Positions 55,950 through 64,000 of a stretch of DNA of 64,000 bases are shown piece by piece. Each line of letters starts with the position of its first letter. The first letter of the stretch is position 1. The stretch comes from Pseudomonas sp. MYb185 (GTDB lineage: Bacteria; Pseudomonadota; Gammaproteobacteria; Pseudomonadales; Pseudomonadaceae): positions 6,486 through 70,485 of the forward strand of contig NZ_PCQD01000004.1 in NCBI RefSeq assembly GCF_002979975.1. The letters are read 5' to 3'. A program made the translations under genes and the position numbers. A model generated the notes under the pieces. That model searched no databases. It was not told the DNA's origin and saw only the letters and a program-made list of their open reading frames with translations.

Positions 55950-56777
55950 TCACTGTTCCGGCCCTGTATCGGTCGCAGCCGGCCAGTAATGACTATCGGG
56001 CGTGGAACGTGCGCCAAAGATGGCCTGGCCGACACGTACCACTGTGGCGCCTTCCTCTATGGCAATCTGGAAGTCCCCGGACATCCCCATGGACAGTTCG
56101 TCCAGAGACATACCAGCAGGGGCATCCTGGCGCAGCTGGTCACGCAGATTACGTAACCGCACAAAGCATTCGCGCACTTGCCTGGCTTCGCCCGAGAGCA
56201 CTGCCAGCGTCATCAGGCCGCGTACGCGCAGTGCAGAGAATGCCGGCAACCTGCCCAGGAAGGCCGCCACCTCATCGGGAGGCAGGCCGAACTTGCTGGC
56301 CTCGCCGGATGTGTTGACCTGGACGAACACATCCAGGGCCCGGCCTTCGATCTGCAGGCGCCGCTCCAGCGCCTCAGCCACACGCAGACTGTCCAACGCC
56401 TGGAACTCGCTGGCAAAGCGCGCTACCAGCTTGGCCTTGTTGGTCTGCAGATGGCCGATGATTGACCATCGCACGTCGTTCAGTTCCTGCATCGACTCCC
56501 ATTTTCGGTAGGCCTCCTGGGGCTTGTTCTCACCGAACCATTGACATCCAGCGGCATGGGCCAGGCGCAGGCTGGTCTCGGGCTTGGTCTTGCTGACGGG
56601 CAGTAGTCGCACACTTGCAGGCTCGCGGCCCACCCGCTGACAGGCTGCGGCAATGCGCGCATGGACTGCGGCCAGGTTACGCTGGAAATCCTCTATCGAT
56701 TCCGCTTGCGGCCAGCGGTTGTGCAGGTCGTGCAGAAGCGGGGTCTCCCCGGAGGGGATGCTGTCGTCTGTGCTCAT
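55950..56777 (-). CDS. yggS: PLP homeostasis protein YggS (PLPBP/PROSC family)
   Basis: Single-domain PLP-binding protein of 275 residues that buffers vitamin B6 and amino-acid pools without known catalysis. The PLP lysine is K63 in LLPVSKTKPE. Family motifs FGENKPQEAY and MGMSGDFQIAIEEGAT are intact. It is longer than usual (about 230): an N-terminal extension of roughly 30 residues and a short C-terminal tail are extra. A promoter and palindromes lie upstream. Pseudomonads usually carry another yggS near proC, so this may be a paralogue. Confidence 0.9.
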   Translation of the reverse strand: MSTDDSIPSGETPLLHDLHNRWPQAESIEDFQRNLAAVHARIAAACQRVGREPASVRLLPVSKTKPETSLRLAHAAGCQWFGENKPQEAYRKWESMQELNDVRWSIIGHLQTNKAKLVARFASEFQALDSLRVAEALERRLQIEGRALDVFVQVNTSGEASKFGLPPDEVAAFLGRLPAFSALRVRGLMTLAVLSGEARQVRECFVRLRNLRDQLRQDAPAGMSLDELSMGMSGDFQIAIEEGATVVRVGQAIFGARSTPDSHYWPAATDTGPEQ

Positions 56778-56799
56778 TATTCAAGTCTCGGCCTAACTT

Positions 56800-56824
56800 T
56801 GTCCTAGGACATAATGGATTATGT
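56800..56824. promoter_or_regulatory. Overlapping perfect palindromes in yggS / DapA-like promoter region
   Basis: TGTCCTAGGACA (56800-56811) is a perfect 12 bp palindrome. It overlaps ACATAAT-GG-ATTATGT (56809-56824), a perfect 7+7 inverted repeat with a 2-bp spacer. Both lie over the predicted leftward -10 region of yggS, so repressor binding would block it. A GntR-family protein is plausible; the nearby MocR-type regulator is a candidate. Confidence 0.6.
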
Positions 56825-56839
56825 GCTAGATTTTGTAAA
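56811..56839 (-). promoter_or_regulatory. Predicted sigma-70 promoter of yggS
   Basis: On the minus strand TTTACA (56834-56839) and CATTAT (56811-56816) are 17 bp apart, matching a sigma-70 -35/-10 pair pointing toward yggS. The inverted repeat covers the -10 and most of the spacer. Confidence 0.55.
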
Positions 56840-56908
56840 CATTGCCGAGGTGTTTGGCAATGTCTGCCTGGCAACGTCATGACAGACTACTTTCAGCGGG
56901 AGTGTTCA

Positions 56909-57799
56909 ATGTTCACCGGCCTTAGTGCTTTTCCCTTGACGCCTTTGCAGCATGGCCGTATCGACGAGAGTGCATTCACCCGGCTGATGGAGCGGCTTGC
57001 GGTAGCAGGAGTTGACTCCATATGCGTGCTGGGCTCGACCGGCAACTATGCGTATCTGAACCGCGACGCGCGTCGGCGTGTCGCCGAACTGGCAGCGCAG
57101 CATGCCGGTGGTGTGCCGCTGATGGTCGGTATCGCGGCGCTGAATACCTCCGAGGTGCTGGCGCTGGCCGAGGATGCGCAGCAGGCCGGGGTCGGGGCGG
57201 TATTGCTGGCGCCGATGTCCTACCAGCCGCTGACTGCTGACGAGGTCTTCGGCCTTTACGAAACGGTCAGTGGTGCCCTGTCCGTGCCCCTGGTGGTGTA
57301 TGACAATCCCGCCACCACGCATTTTGAGTTCAGCGATGAGCTGCATGCCAGCATTGCGAGACTGCCGAATGTGTGCTCTATCAAGATTCCCCCGGTGCTG
57401 GGTGATATTGCCACCGTCCACGCGCGGGTTGAGCGTCTGCGAGCACTGTTGCCGCCCCACGTGACCTTGGGTATCAGCGGAGACGCCACGGCGGTGACAG
57501 GATTGCTGGGTGGGTGCGACGCCTGGTACTCGGCGCTCGGCGGATTGTTCCCGACCACCGTACTAGATATCACCCGTGCTGCTCAGGCCGGTGACTGCTC
57601 TACTGCCATCCAGTTGTCCGGGCGTTTGGAACTGATCTGGGCATTGTTTCGCCGGCACGGGAGCCTGCGGGTGGTGGCCACTGCGGCCGAGTTGCTTGGT
57701 CATGCCGAAGAGCCCTGCCTGCCGGCCCCGCTCAAGACCTTGCGGGATGCGGAGCGGCGACAGCTTGCCGCAGCGCTGCAGGACTTGCAGCTGAAGTGA
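56909..57799 (+). CDS. Dihydrodipicolinate synthase/N-acetylneuraminate lyase family protein
   Basis: Class I aldolase or lyase of 296 residues. The Schiff-base lysine is K159 in SIKIPP and the proton-relay tyrosine Y131 is in VYDNPAT. The pyruvate-binding motif is GSTGN (42-46) rather than the GTTGE of DapA, so it is unlikely to be the housekeeping enzyme. It may cleave or form a pyruvate-derived keto acid. Start at MFTGLSAFPL, following GGGAG. Divergent from yggS across an operator-like region. Confidence 0.85.
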   Translation: MFTGLSAFPLTPLQHGRIDESAFTRLMERLAVAGVDSICVLGSTGNYAYLNRDARRRVAELAAQHAGGVPLMVGIAALNTSEVLALAEDAQQAGVGAVLLAPMSYQPLTADEVFGLYETVSGALSVPLVVYDNPATTHFEFSDELHASIARLPNVCSIKIPPVLGDIATVHARVERLRALLPPHVTLGISGDATAVTGLLGGCDAWYSALGGLFPTTVLDITRAAQAGDCSTAIQLSGRLELIWALFRRHGSLRVVATAAELLGHAEEPCLPAPLKTLRDAERRQLAAALQDLQLK

Positions 57800-57832
57800 T
57801 CGTGTTCCTTCAACTCTTCCTTGGGGGGCCGC

Positions 57833-59041
57833 CTAGCGTTCCTGATCCGCTATCACACTGACTGGCCTGGCCGCATACCAGCCAAAGCCGAGTTGGAGCA
57901 GCTGCAATACCAGCAGGGTGCCCAGCGCCCAGTGCCAGGCCCCGCTGAGATCGCGCAACAGGCCGAGAGAGAAGGGCCCCAGCGCCGCCAGCAGGTAGCC
58001 GATGCTCTGGGCCATGGCCGACAGCGCCGTGGCCTGGATCGGATTGGCGGCCCGCAACACGAAGAATGACAGAGCCAGGCTGAGCGCGCAGCCGCATCCC
58101 ACACCGATCAGCGAGGCCCACAGTAGCGCGGCTGACGGCAGCCACCACAGGCCGGCCAACCCGGCAAAGGAGGTGACGAAGGTTCCCAGCACCAGCAGGC
58201 GCTGGTTACGCATCCTGGCCGCCAGCATGGGCACGAACAGGTTGAAGGGAATACTCACCAGGTTGATGAGCGCGGTGGCGGTGCCGGCCTGGTGGGCATC
58301 GAGGCCGCTCTCGAGCAGTATCTTGGGCAACCAGGTGGCCATGGAGTAGAAGTAGAAGGACTGCAGTCCCATGAACAGGGTGATGGACCAGGCCACCTTG
58401 TCTCGCCACAGGCTGATCCGCGTCCGGCTGCCGATCCTCTGCACGCTTTTCACCCGCAGCATGGGCAGCCAGAACAGCAGGCAGAACAGGGGCAGCAGTG
58501 CCCACAAGGCTACCGGGTAGCGCCAGCTGCCGAACTGCTCCATCAGCGGCACCGCCAGATAGACCCCCAGACCCGCTCCCAGGCTCAGGGTGACCGAATA
58601 CAGGCCGGTCATCAGCCCTACCTGCCGCGGGAAAAAGGACTTGACCAGGCCCGGGATCAGCACGTTGAGCACGGCGATGGCCGAGCCCAGCAGCAGGGTG
58701 CCGAGGATGACCAGCGGGTATTGCTCCAGCAGGCGCAGGGCGACGCCCAGACTTATCACCAACAGGCCGGCGATAGCCAATCGTTGAGGAGCCCAGCGTC
58801 GAGACAGCCAGGGTACGCAAATGGACACCACGCCAAAGCACAGCAACGGCAGTGTGGTAAGCAGGCTGAAGGCGCTGGCATTGATGTTGAGGGCGTCGCG
58901 GATTTCCATCACCAGGGGGCCTACGACCACCAGGCCGCCACGCAGGTTGGCGGCTGCCAGCATCAGGGCTGCGATGGCCAGAGCGGCAATGAAGGGGCGG
59001 CCGCTGAAAGGATCGTCGGGCCGGGTTGTAACTGTCATCAT
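57833..59041 (-). CDS. MFS transporter, CynX/NimT-like
   Basis: Inner-membrane carrier of 402 residues with twelve helices, resembling the cyanate/2-nitroimidazole (CynX/NimT) group of the MFS, starting AANLRGGLVVVGPLVMEIRD. The PGLVKSFFPRQVGLMTGLYS segment is characteristic of this subfamily. Substrate unknown; no cyanase gene is nearby. Two adjacent ATG codons can start it. It converges on the DapA-like gene. Confidence 0.86.
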   Translation of the reverse strand: MMTVTTRPDDPFSGRPFIAALAIAALMLAAANLRGGLVVVGPLVMEIRDALNINASAFSLLTTLPLLCFGVVSICVPWLSRRWAPQRLAIAGLLVISLGVALRLLEQYPLVILGTLLLGSAIAVLNVLIPGLVKSFFPRQVGLMTGLYSVTLSLGAGLGVYLAVPLMEQFGSWRYPVALWALLPLFCLLFWLPMLRVKSVQRIGSRTRISLWRDKVAWSITLFMGLQSFYFYSMATWLPKILLESGLDAHQAGTATALINLVSIPFNLFVPMLAARMRNQRLLVLGTFVTSFAGLAGLWWLPSAALLWASLIGVGCGCALSLALSFFVLRAANPIQATALSAMAQSIGYLLAALGPFSLGLLRDLSGAWHWALGTLLVLQLLQLGFGWYAARPVSVIADQER

Positions 59042-59127
59042 GGAGCCTTACCGACCGCGCAGTTCTACATGCTGTCGGGACTGAATCAGGGGAGAGATGA
59101 GGAAGCCATTCGAGTTCCATGGCTTGA

Positions 59128-59201
59128 TGGAGCGGGTGAAGGGAATCGAACCCTCGTCGTAAGCTTGGGAAGCTTCTGCTCTACCATTGAGCTACACCCG
59201 C
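59128..59201 (-). tRNA. tRNA-Gly (anticodon CCC)
   Basis: On the minus strand, a 74-nt cloverleaf with encoded TCCA end. Acceptor arms GCGGGTG and CACCCGC pair fully. The anticodon loop TTCCCAA gives anticodon CCC, and the T arm GAGGGTTCGATTCCCTT is canonical. The last anticodon-stem pair (G-A) is a mismatch. Confidence 0.96.
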
Positions 59202-59242
59202 AGCGCGACGCATTTTACGCAGGTTTGCCCCGGTTCGGCAAT

Positions 59243-60502
59243 CTATTGTACCGAGCCGGCGGGGTGTACCTGGCTGATGATGAAGCGGCTGTGTATCGTC
59301 GCCGGCATGCGGGACAGGGAAATATCCAGGTTCTGCGCTGGCACTTCATAGCGCATGCTGGTGGTCAGCAGGTGCAGGGCGGATTTGAGTAGCTCGATGG
59401 TCAGCCATTCGCCGGCGCAGCGGTGACCATGGGAGTATTCGCCGCCGCCCTGGGGGATGAAGTTGAATGGACTTCTGTCCCAACTGGCGAACTGCTCCGG
59501 ATGAAAGTCGTGTGGCTGCTGCCAGAGGCGCGGGTCATGATTGGTACCGTGCAGATCCAGCAGTATCCAGTCGCCAGCCTGGAACTGATGCTCGCGCCAA
59601 CTGAAGGGTTCCCGGGCGATACCACCGACGACCGGGAAGAATGGATAGTAGCGGCGCACCTCCTGAACGAACATCTCGGCCAGGCCCGGTTCGGCATGGG
59701 CCAGGCGTTCCCGGTATTGTGGATACCGGTGCAGGGCCAGGGCCGAGAAGGTGATGTAGCGCGCTACCGCAACCACCGGACGCAGCAGATTCAGCAACTC
59801 CACGGCGGCGGTCTTGTAATCCGGATGGTGGCCGTGCAGTGCGGTGTGGTGGGCGATGACCTCCAGCGGCGTATGCGGACGGTCTTCTCCAGACAGGCCG
59901 CGTGCAGCGCGGATCTGCTCGCGCGCCCAGCGTTCGGTACGCTGGCGCAGCAACTGGCCTTTCCAGTTGCGCGGTCCGATGCTGCCGGCGCCTTCGATCA
60001 TCGCGGTCAGTTCGGCCGTGCGCTGTCTGAGCTCATCCTCGTCCAGGCTGATGCCCACCCACTGGCACACACTCCGGCAGAGAACCTGCTCGACCTCGTC
60101 CTGCAATATCACCGATGGCTGACGCTGCCAGACGGGTATCCGCCGCCGCCACTCCGCCTCGAACAGTTCCATCAGTTGCGCCAGGCGGGCAGGGCCCATC
60201 AGCCCCATGAACATTTCCTTGCGCCGGGCATGCTCCTCGTCATCCAGCGTCAGCACGCTGCCATGATCCTGCAGCAGTGACAGGGTGGTCGGCGGCATGG
60301 CGCCGTTGCGGGTGAAGCGACCGGGTACGTAGAACATCCGGGCCGCGTCTTCGCCGCTCACGCAGTACACCGGACGCAGCATGATGCGGGTCTGGAAGAT
60401 GTCGCTGGCATATTCCCGGCAGCGTTCGGAAATGAACTGGTAGCCGTTGTCGAGAAAGGCCTTGCTGCAGTCGAAGGCGGGGGTGCGGGGGATATGCGTC
60501 AT
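59243..60502 (-). CDS. Cytochrome P450 of the CYP152 family (fatty-acid peroxygenase/decarboxylase-like)
   Basis: Heme-thiolate enzyme of 419 residues. The heme loop IPQGGGEYSHGHRCAGEW, with axial C362, and the segment TNHDPRLW closely match OleT/BSbeta/SPalpha enzymes that use H2O2 to hydroxylate or decarboxylate fatty acids. The substrate-carboxylate pair R241-P242 in LLRPVVAVARY is present. The acid-base position (H85 in OleT, Gln in BSbeta and SPalpha) aligns to L84 in GSVLTLDD, which is unusual. No redox partner is adjacent, as expected for a peroxygenase. Confidence 0.9.
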   Translation of the reverse strand: MTHIPRTPAFDCSKAFLDNGYQFISERCREYASDIFQTRIMLRPVYCVSGEDAARMFYVPGRFTRNGAMPPTTLSLLQDHGSVLTLDDEEHARRKEMFMGLMGPARLAQLMELFEAEWRRRIPVWQRQPSVILQDEVEQVLCRSVCQWVGISLDEDELRQRTAELTAMIEGAGSIGPRNWKGQLLRQRTERWAREQIRAARGLSGEDRPHTPLEVIAHHTALHGHHPDYKTAAVELLNLLRPVVAVARYITFSALALHRYPQYRERLAHAEPGLAEMFVQEVRRYYPFFPVVGGIAREPFSWREHQFQAGDWILLDLHGTNHDPRLWQQPHDFHPEQFASWDRSPFNFIPQGGGEYSHGHRCAGEWLTIELLKSALHLLTTSMRYEVPAQNLDISLSRMPATIHSRFIISQVHPAGSVQ

Positions 60503-60706
60503 GCGATGGCTCCCGACGGGTGAGAATCATTAGGGCAGTCGGCGGTTGGCGCAGCCGGTTACGCTGGTGTTGCGGCTGGCCATTGCGCGAGGTATCCGGA
60601 CACGCCATCAGCGCCCCGGCACTGGTGGGGGGCTGACAGCTGTGGTTATGAGTTTGGAAAGGGCTGGTGCGGCAAAGTTCGGCTTTTTATTGGTCTGCCA
60701 GTGCAA

Positions 60707-61699
60707 TCAGATGCGCGCGGCTTTCATCAGCCGGCGATAGCTGTCGCGGCGCTTGTCCTGATCATAGATGGGGCTGTTGATGATCAGTTCATCCGCGCCG
60801 CTGCGCTGGAGCAGATCGGCCATCTGCTGGGCGACACTCTGCTCATCGCCGATCAGGGTCCCGGCCAGGGTCGAGAGCACCTGATGGCGTTCATGGGGTT
60901 GCCACAACGCATCCATGTCTTCCACTGGCGGGCGCAATTGCCCGCGTTCGCCACGAATCATGTTGAGGAAGGACTGCTGGTGCGAGCTGGCCAGGTAATG
61001 CGCCTCGTCCCGGGTTTCGGCGACGAAGGCGTTGATGCCGAGCATCGCAAGTGGTCGTTCCAGCTCCGCCGAGGGCTGGAAGTTGTCACGGTAGCCCTGC
61101 ATGGCGGCCATCATGTAATCGGGTGAAAACTGGCCGGCGAAGGCAAAGGGCAGGCCGAGACTGGCTGACAGCTGGGCGCTGAAGGTGCTGGAGCCGAGCA
61201 GCCAGATGGGGACGTTCAGGCCGGCGCCGGGCACCGCCACCAACCGCTGGCCGGGTTCCGGTTCGGCGAAATAGTAGCGCAGCTCCTCGAGCATCTGTGG
61301 AAAGTCTTCCCCATCGGTGCGGCCGCGGCGCAGGGCACGGGCGGTGGCCATGTCGGTGCCCGGAGCGCGCCCCAGACCCAGATCGATACGCCCGGGATAG
61401 AGCGACTCCAGGGTGCCGAACTGTTCGGCGATCTGCAGCGGGGAGTGGTTCGGCAGCATGATGCCGCCCGAGCCGACGCGGATGCGCTCGGTGCCGGCGG
61501 CCAGGTAACCGATGACCACCGAGGTGGCCGCGCTGGCGATGCCGGTCATGTTGTGATGCTCGGCGACCCAGAAGCGGTGGTAGCCCTCCTGTTCGGCGAA
61601 ACGGGCCAGACCCAGGCTGTTGTGTAGCGCCTGGGCCGGGGTCGAGCCGAGAGTGACGGGGCAGAGATCCAGGATCGAGAGCGGTACGGCAGAAGTCAT
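60707..61699 (-). CDS. LLM-class flavin-dependent oxidoreductase (luciferase-like)
   Basis: FMN-dependent oxidoreductase of 330 residues with the bacterial-luciferase fold. The segments [20 protein letters not shown] and [23 protein letters not shown] (the latter read in two parts) are characteristic of the MsnO8/YhbW-like subgroup. Substrate unknown. I start at [12 protein letters not shown] (61699); the in-frame upstream extension is unsupported. It is divergent from flhA. Confidence 0.88.
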   Translation of the reverse strand: MTSAVPLSILDLCPVTLGSTPAQALHNSLGLARFAEQEGYHRFWVAEHHNMTGIASAATSVVIGYLAAGTERIRVGSGGIMLPNHSPLQIAEQFGTLESLYPGRIDLGLGRAPGTDMATARALRRGRTDGEDFPQMLEELRYYFAEPEPGQRLVAVPGAGLNVPIWLLGSSTFSAQLSASLGLPFAFAGQFSPDYMMAAMQGYRDNFQPSAELERPLAMLGINAFVAETRDEAHYLASSHQQSFLNMIRGERGQLRPPVEDMDALWQPHERHQVLSTLAGTLIGDEQSVAQQMADLLQRSGADELIINSPIYDQDKRRDSYRRLMKAARI

Positions 61700-61851
61700 T
61701 ATATTGGCTCCGGGACAACGGGATGTGTTGGTCATGCTAACCCTGCGGGGCTGCAGAGCATAGTCCCGGGTGGACCTCCGCATCCGGATGACGATGTGAG
61801 GTGTGAGGGTGAGGAGAGGGCAGGCTGTACCCGCCTCAGCTCGCTGAATAC

Positions 61852-61868
61852 CTGGCGCAGTTCTTGCT
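61852..61868 (+). promoter_or_regulatory. Sigma-54 (RpoN) promoter of flhA
   Basis: CTGGCGCAGTTCTTGCT fits YTGGCACGRNNNTTGCW, with the invariant GG and GC exactly ten bases apart. It lies 58 bp before the flhA start, giving a predicted leader of about 45 nt. FleQ/RpoN control of the flhA operon is established in P. aeruginosa. Confidence 0.85.
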
Positions 61869-61925
61869 TGAGTGCTGCTTGGGGAACTTTTTCGTCATTT
61901 TTTTGTTTCGGGGACACTCAGGGTA

Positions 61926-64000
61926 ATGGCCGTCAATCACAGTCAAGTCATCAACTCCATGCGTGGCAACCTGGCGGGGCTGCGCCATGGCAGCCTGGGC
62001 GTGCCGATTCTGCTGCTGGCGATGCTGGGCATGATGATGCTGCCGGTGCCGCCGTTTCTGCTGGACGTGTTCTTCACTTTCAATATCGCATTGTCGCTGG
62101 TGGTGCTGCTGGTCTGCGCCTATGCATTGCGGCCATTGGATTTCGCCGCGTTCCCGACCATCCTGCTGGTGGCAACCTTGCTGCGTCTGGCGCTCAACGT
62201 GGCCTCGACCCGGGTGGTGCTGTTGCATGGTCATGAAGGCGGGGATGCGGCCGGCAAGGTGATCCAGGCCTTCGGTGAGGTGGTGATCGGCGGCAATTTC
62301 GTGGTTGGTCTGGTGGTGTTCATCATCCTCATGGTGATCAACTTCGTGGTGGTGACCAAGGGCGCGGGGCGGATTTCCGAGGTCAGTGCGCGTTTCACCC
62401 TGGATGCCATGCCGGGCAAGCAGATGGCCATCGACGCCGATCTCAATGCCGGCCTGATAGATCAGGCGGAAGCCAAGACCCGGCGTCTGGAAGTGGCTCA
62501 GGAAGCGGACTTCTACGGTTCGATGGACGGTGCCAGCAAGTTCGTGCGCGGCGATGCGGTGGCCGGCCTGCTGATCCTGTTCATCAACGTCATCGGTGGC
62601 CTGATCATCGGGGTAGGGCAGCATGGGCTGGGTTTTGCCGAGGCCGGACGTATCTATGTGATCCTGACCATCGGTGACGGTCTGGTGGCGCAGATCCCGT
62701 CGCTGCTGCTATCCACCGCCGCGGCGATCATGGTCACCCGGGTCTCCACCTCCGAGGACATGGGCGGGCAGGTCAAGCGGCAGATGTTCGCCTCGCCCAA
62801 GGCGCTGGGTATCGCTGCGGCGATCATGATCGTCATGGGGCTGGTGCCCGGCATGCCGCATCTGTCGTTCCTCAGCCTGGGTGCGCTGGCCGCTGTGGGG
62901 GCCTACTTCATTGCCAACCGGCAGCGGCTCAAGGCCGAGGAGGAGCAGGCCGCCGAGGAGCAGAAGGCGCAGTTGCCGGCCACCCCACGCCCGGAAACCC
63001 GCGAACTGGGCTGGGATGACGTGACGCCGGTGGACATGGTCGGCCTGGAAGTCGGTTATCGACTGATCCCCCTGGTGGATCGCAGCCAGGGTGGGCAATT
63101 GCTGGCGCGGATCAAGGGTATCCGCAAGAAGCTGTCCCAGGACCTGGGCTTTCTGATGCCCTCGGTGCATATCCGCGACAATCTGGATCTGTCACCCAAC
63201 GTCTATCGCATCACCCTGATGGGCGTCGGCGTGGCCGAGGCGGAGGTGTATGCCGACCGCGAACTGGCGATCAACCCAGGCCAGGTATTCGGTGAGATCA
63301 AGGGCATTCCCGGCAAGGACCCCGCCTTCGGGCTGGATGCGGTGTGGATCGAGCCGGCGCAGAAGGATCAGGCGCAGTCGCTGGGTTACACCGTGGTGGA
63401 CGTCAGTACCGTGGTGGCTACCCACCTCAACCAGATTCTGTACAAGCATTCCCATGAGCTGCTCGGTCATGAGGAGGTCCAGCAGCTGTTGAAGGTGCTG
63501 GCCAAGGCCTCGCCGAAGCTGGCCGAGGAGCTGGTGCCGGGCATCATCTCGCTGTCCGGATTGCTCAAGGTACTGCAGGGTCTGCTGCAGGAGCAGGTGC
63601 CGGTGCGGGATATCCGTACCATCGCCGAGGCCATCGCCAACCAGTCGGGCAAGAGTCAAGATACTGGCGCCCTGATCGGTGCGGTGCGGATCGCGCTATC
63701 CCGCTCCATAGTGCAAAGCATTGTCGGGCTTGACGCCGAGCTGCCGGTGATCACTCTGGAGCCAAGGTTGGAACAGATATTGCTACAGAGTCTGCAGAAG
63801 GCCGGGCAGGGCAATGATGACGGCATTCTGCTGGAGCCGGGCATGGCGGAGAAGCTGCAGCGTTCACTGGCGGACATGGTTCAGCGCCAGGAAATGCAGG
63901 GCAAGCCGGCGATCCTGCTGGTGGCCGGGCCGATCCGCAACATGATGGCGCGGTTCGTGCGCTACGCGGCCCCCGGCGCCCATGTGCTGTCCTACCAGGA
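61926..64000 (+). CDS. flhA: Flagellar export-gate protein FlhA (3' end outside the window)
   Basis: Core membrane component of the flagellar type III export gate. The frame is open to the window edge after 691 codons, so about 15 residues are missing compared with pseudomonad FlhA (about 707). The N-terminal half has eight membrane helices and the FHIPEP-type cytoplasmic loop (INFVVVTKGAGRISEVSARF followed by LDAMPGKQMAIDADLNAGLI). The C-terminal cytoplasmic domain from about 350 binds chaperone-substrate complexes. It is preceded by a sigma-54 promoter and probably heads flhA-flhF-fleN-fliA. Confidence 0.97.
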   Translation, partial: MAVNHSQVINSMRGNLAGLRHGSLGVPILLLAMLGMMMLPVPPFLLDVFFTFNIALSLVVLLVCAYALRPLDFAAFPTILLVATLLRLALNVASTRVVLLHGHEGGDAAGKVIQAFGEVVIGGNFVVGLVVFIILMVINFVVVTKGAGRISEVSARFTLDAMPGKQMAIDADLNAGLIDQAEAKTRRLEVAQEADFYGSMDGASKFVRGDAVAGLLILFINVIGGLIIGVGQHGLGFAEAGRIYVILTIGDGLVAQIPSLLLSTAAAIMVTRVSTSEDMGGQVKRQMFASPKALGIAAAIMIVMGLVPGMPHLSFLSLGALAAVGAYFIANRQRLKAEEEQAAEEQKAQLPATPRPETRELGWDDVTPVDMVGLEVGYRLIPLVDRSQGGQLLARIKGIRKKLSQDLGFLMPSVHIRDNLDLSPNVYRITLMGVGVAEAEVYADRELAINPGQVFGEIKGIPGKDPAFGLDAVWIEPAQKDQAQSLGYTVVDVSTVVATHLNQILYKHSHELLGHEEVQQLLKVLAKASPKLAEELVPGIISLSGLLKVLQGLLQEQVPVRDIRTIAEAIANQSGKSQDTGALIGAVRIALSRSIVQSIVGLDAELPVITLEPRLEQILLQSLQKAGQGNDDGILLEPGMAEKLQRSLADMVQRQEMQGKPAILLVAGPIRNMMARFVRYAAPGAHVLSYQ

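Noticed and set aside
58292-59392. A 366-codon rightward frame across the CynX-like gene and tRNA-Gly
   Set aside because: It reads through a tRNA gene in antisense and has no family features.

Overview
The window is a continuous stretch of ordinary chromosome from a Pseudomonas-like gammaproteobacterium. Gene content and order point to the family Pseudomonadaceae: a bfd-bfr pair, the ABC ATPase-argF-grxD block, ccoNOQP-ccoGHIS-anr-apt, rlmM-tusA, pdxB and flhA. A Pseudomonas mendocina-type cutinase and the moderately high GC suggest a marine or Halopseudomonas/stutzeri-like lineage rather than P. aeruginosa; that is inference. I see no prophage, insertion sequence, CRISPR array, defence island or rRNA operon. 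Two tRNA genes are present (Pro-CGG and Gly-CCC).

Layout. 0-4 kb: a hypothetical membrane protein, an AraC regulator divergent from a TauD-type dioxygenase, then iron storage (bfr, bfd with a Fur-like box). 4-10 kb: two MFS carriers followed by a tightly overlapping DUF2157 / DUF4401 / GDYXXLXY membrane operon of unknown function. 10-17.8 kb: slyD, an orphan ABC ATPase, argF, grxD, tRNA-Pro, an AI-2E family transporter, and a leftward curA-ybaK-glpK run. 18-20.5 kb: a hybrid histidine kinase converging on a LuxR-type response regulator. 20.5-32 kb: a microaerobic respiration block (MFS, apt, anr, a UreH/TauE-like gene, ccoS, ccoI, ccoH, ccoG, ccoP, ccoQ, ccoO, ccoN). An Anr box lies at the correct distance from a -10 hexamer in front of ccoN. 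Usually hemN sits in this block; here it is missing.

32-41 kb: a small alpha/beta hydrolase, a chemoreceptor divergent from an orphan lipoprotein TRAP binding protein, mrp/apbC, dcd, a universal stress protein behind a second well-placed Anr box, csbD, and an RstAB-like two-component system. 41-50 kb: a TetR regulator, the cutinase, a MetR-like regulator, rlmM, tusA, a MATE pump, an EpmC-like protein, pdxB and htpX. 50-58 kb: alaA, msrB, a DUF815 ATPase abutting a MocR regulator, and a pyridoxal-phosphate-rich group (class III aminotransferase, yggS, a DapA-like lyase) with a compact operator-like region. 58-64 kb: a CynX-type MFS carrier, tRNA-Gly, a CYP152 (OleT/BSbeta-like) P450 with an unusual active-site residue, an LLM flavin oxidoreductase, and flhA behind a sigma-54 promoter, running off the right edge.

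The strongest leads are the CYP152 enzyme, the polyester-hydrolase-type cutinase, the DUF2157/DUF4401/GDYXXLXY operon, the overlapping palindromes between yggS and the DapA-like gene, and the two Anr-controlled promoters. I did not find a clearly new multi-gene system.
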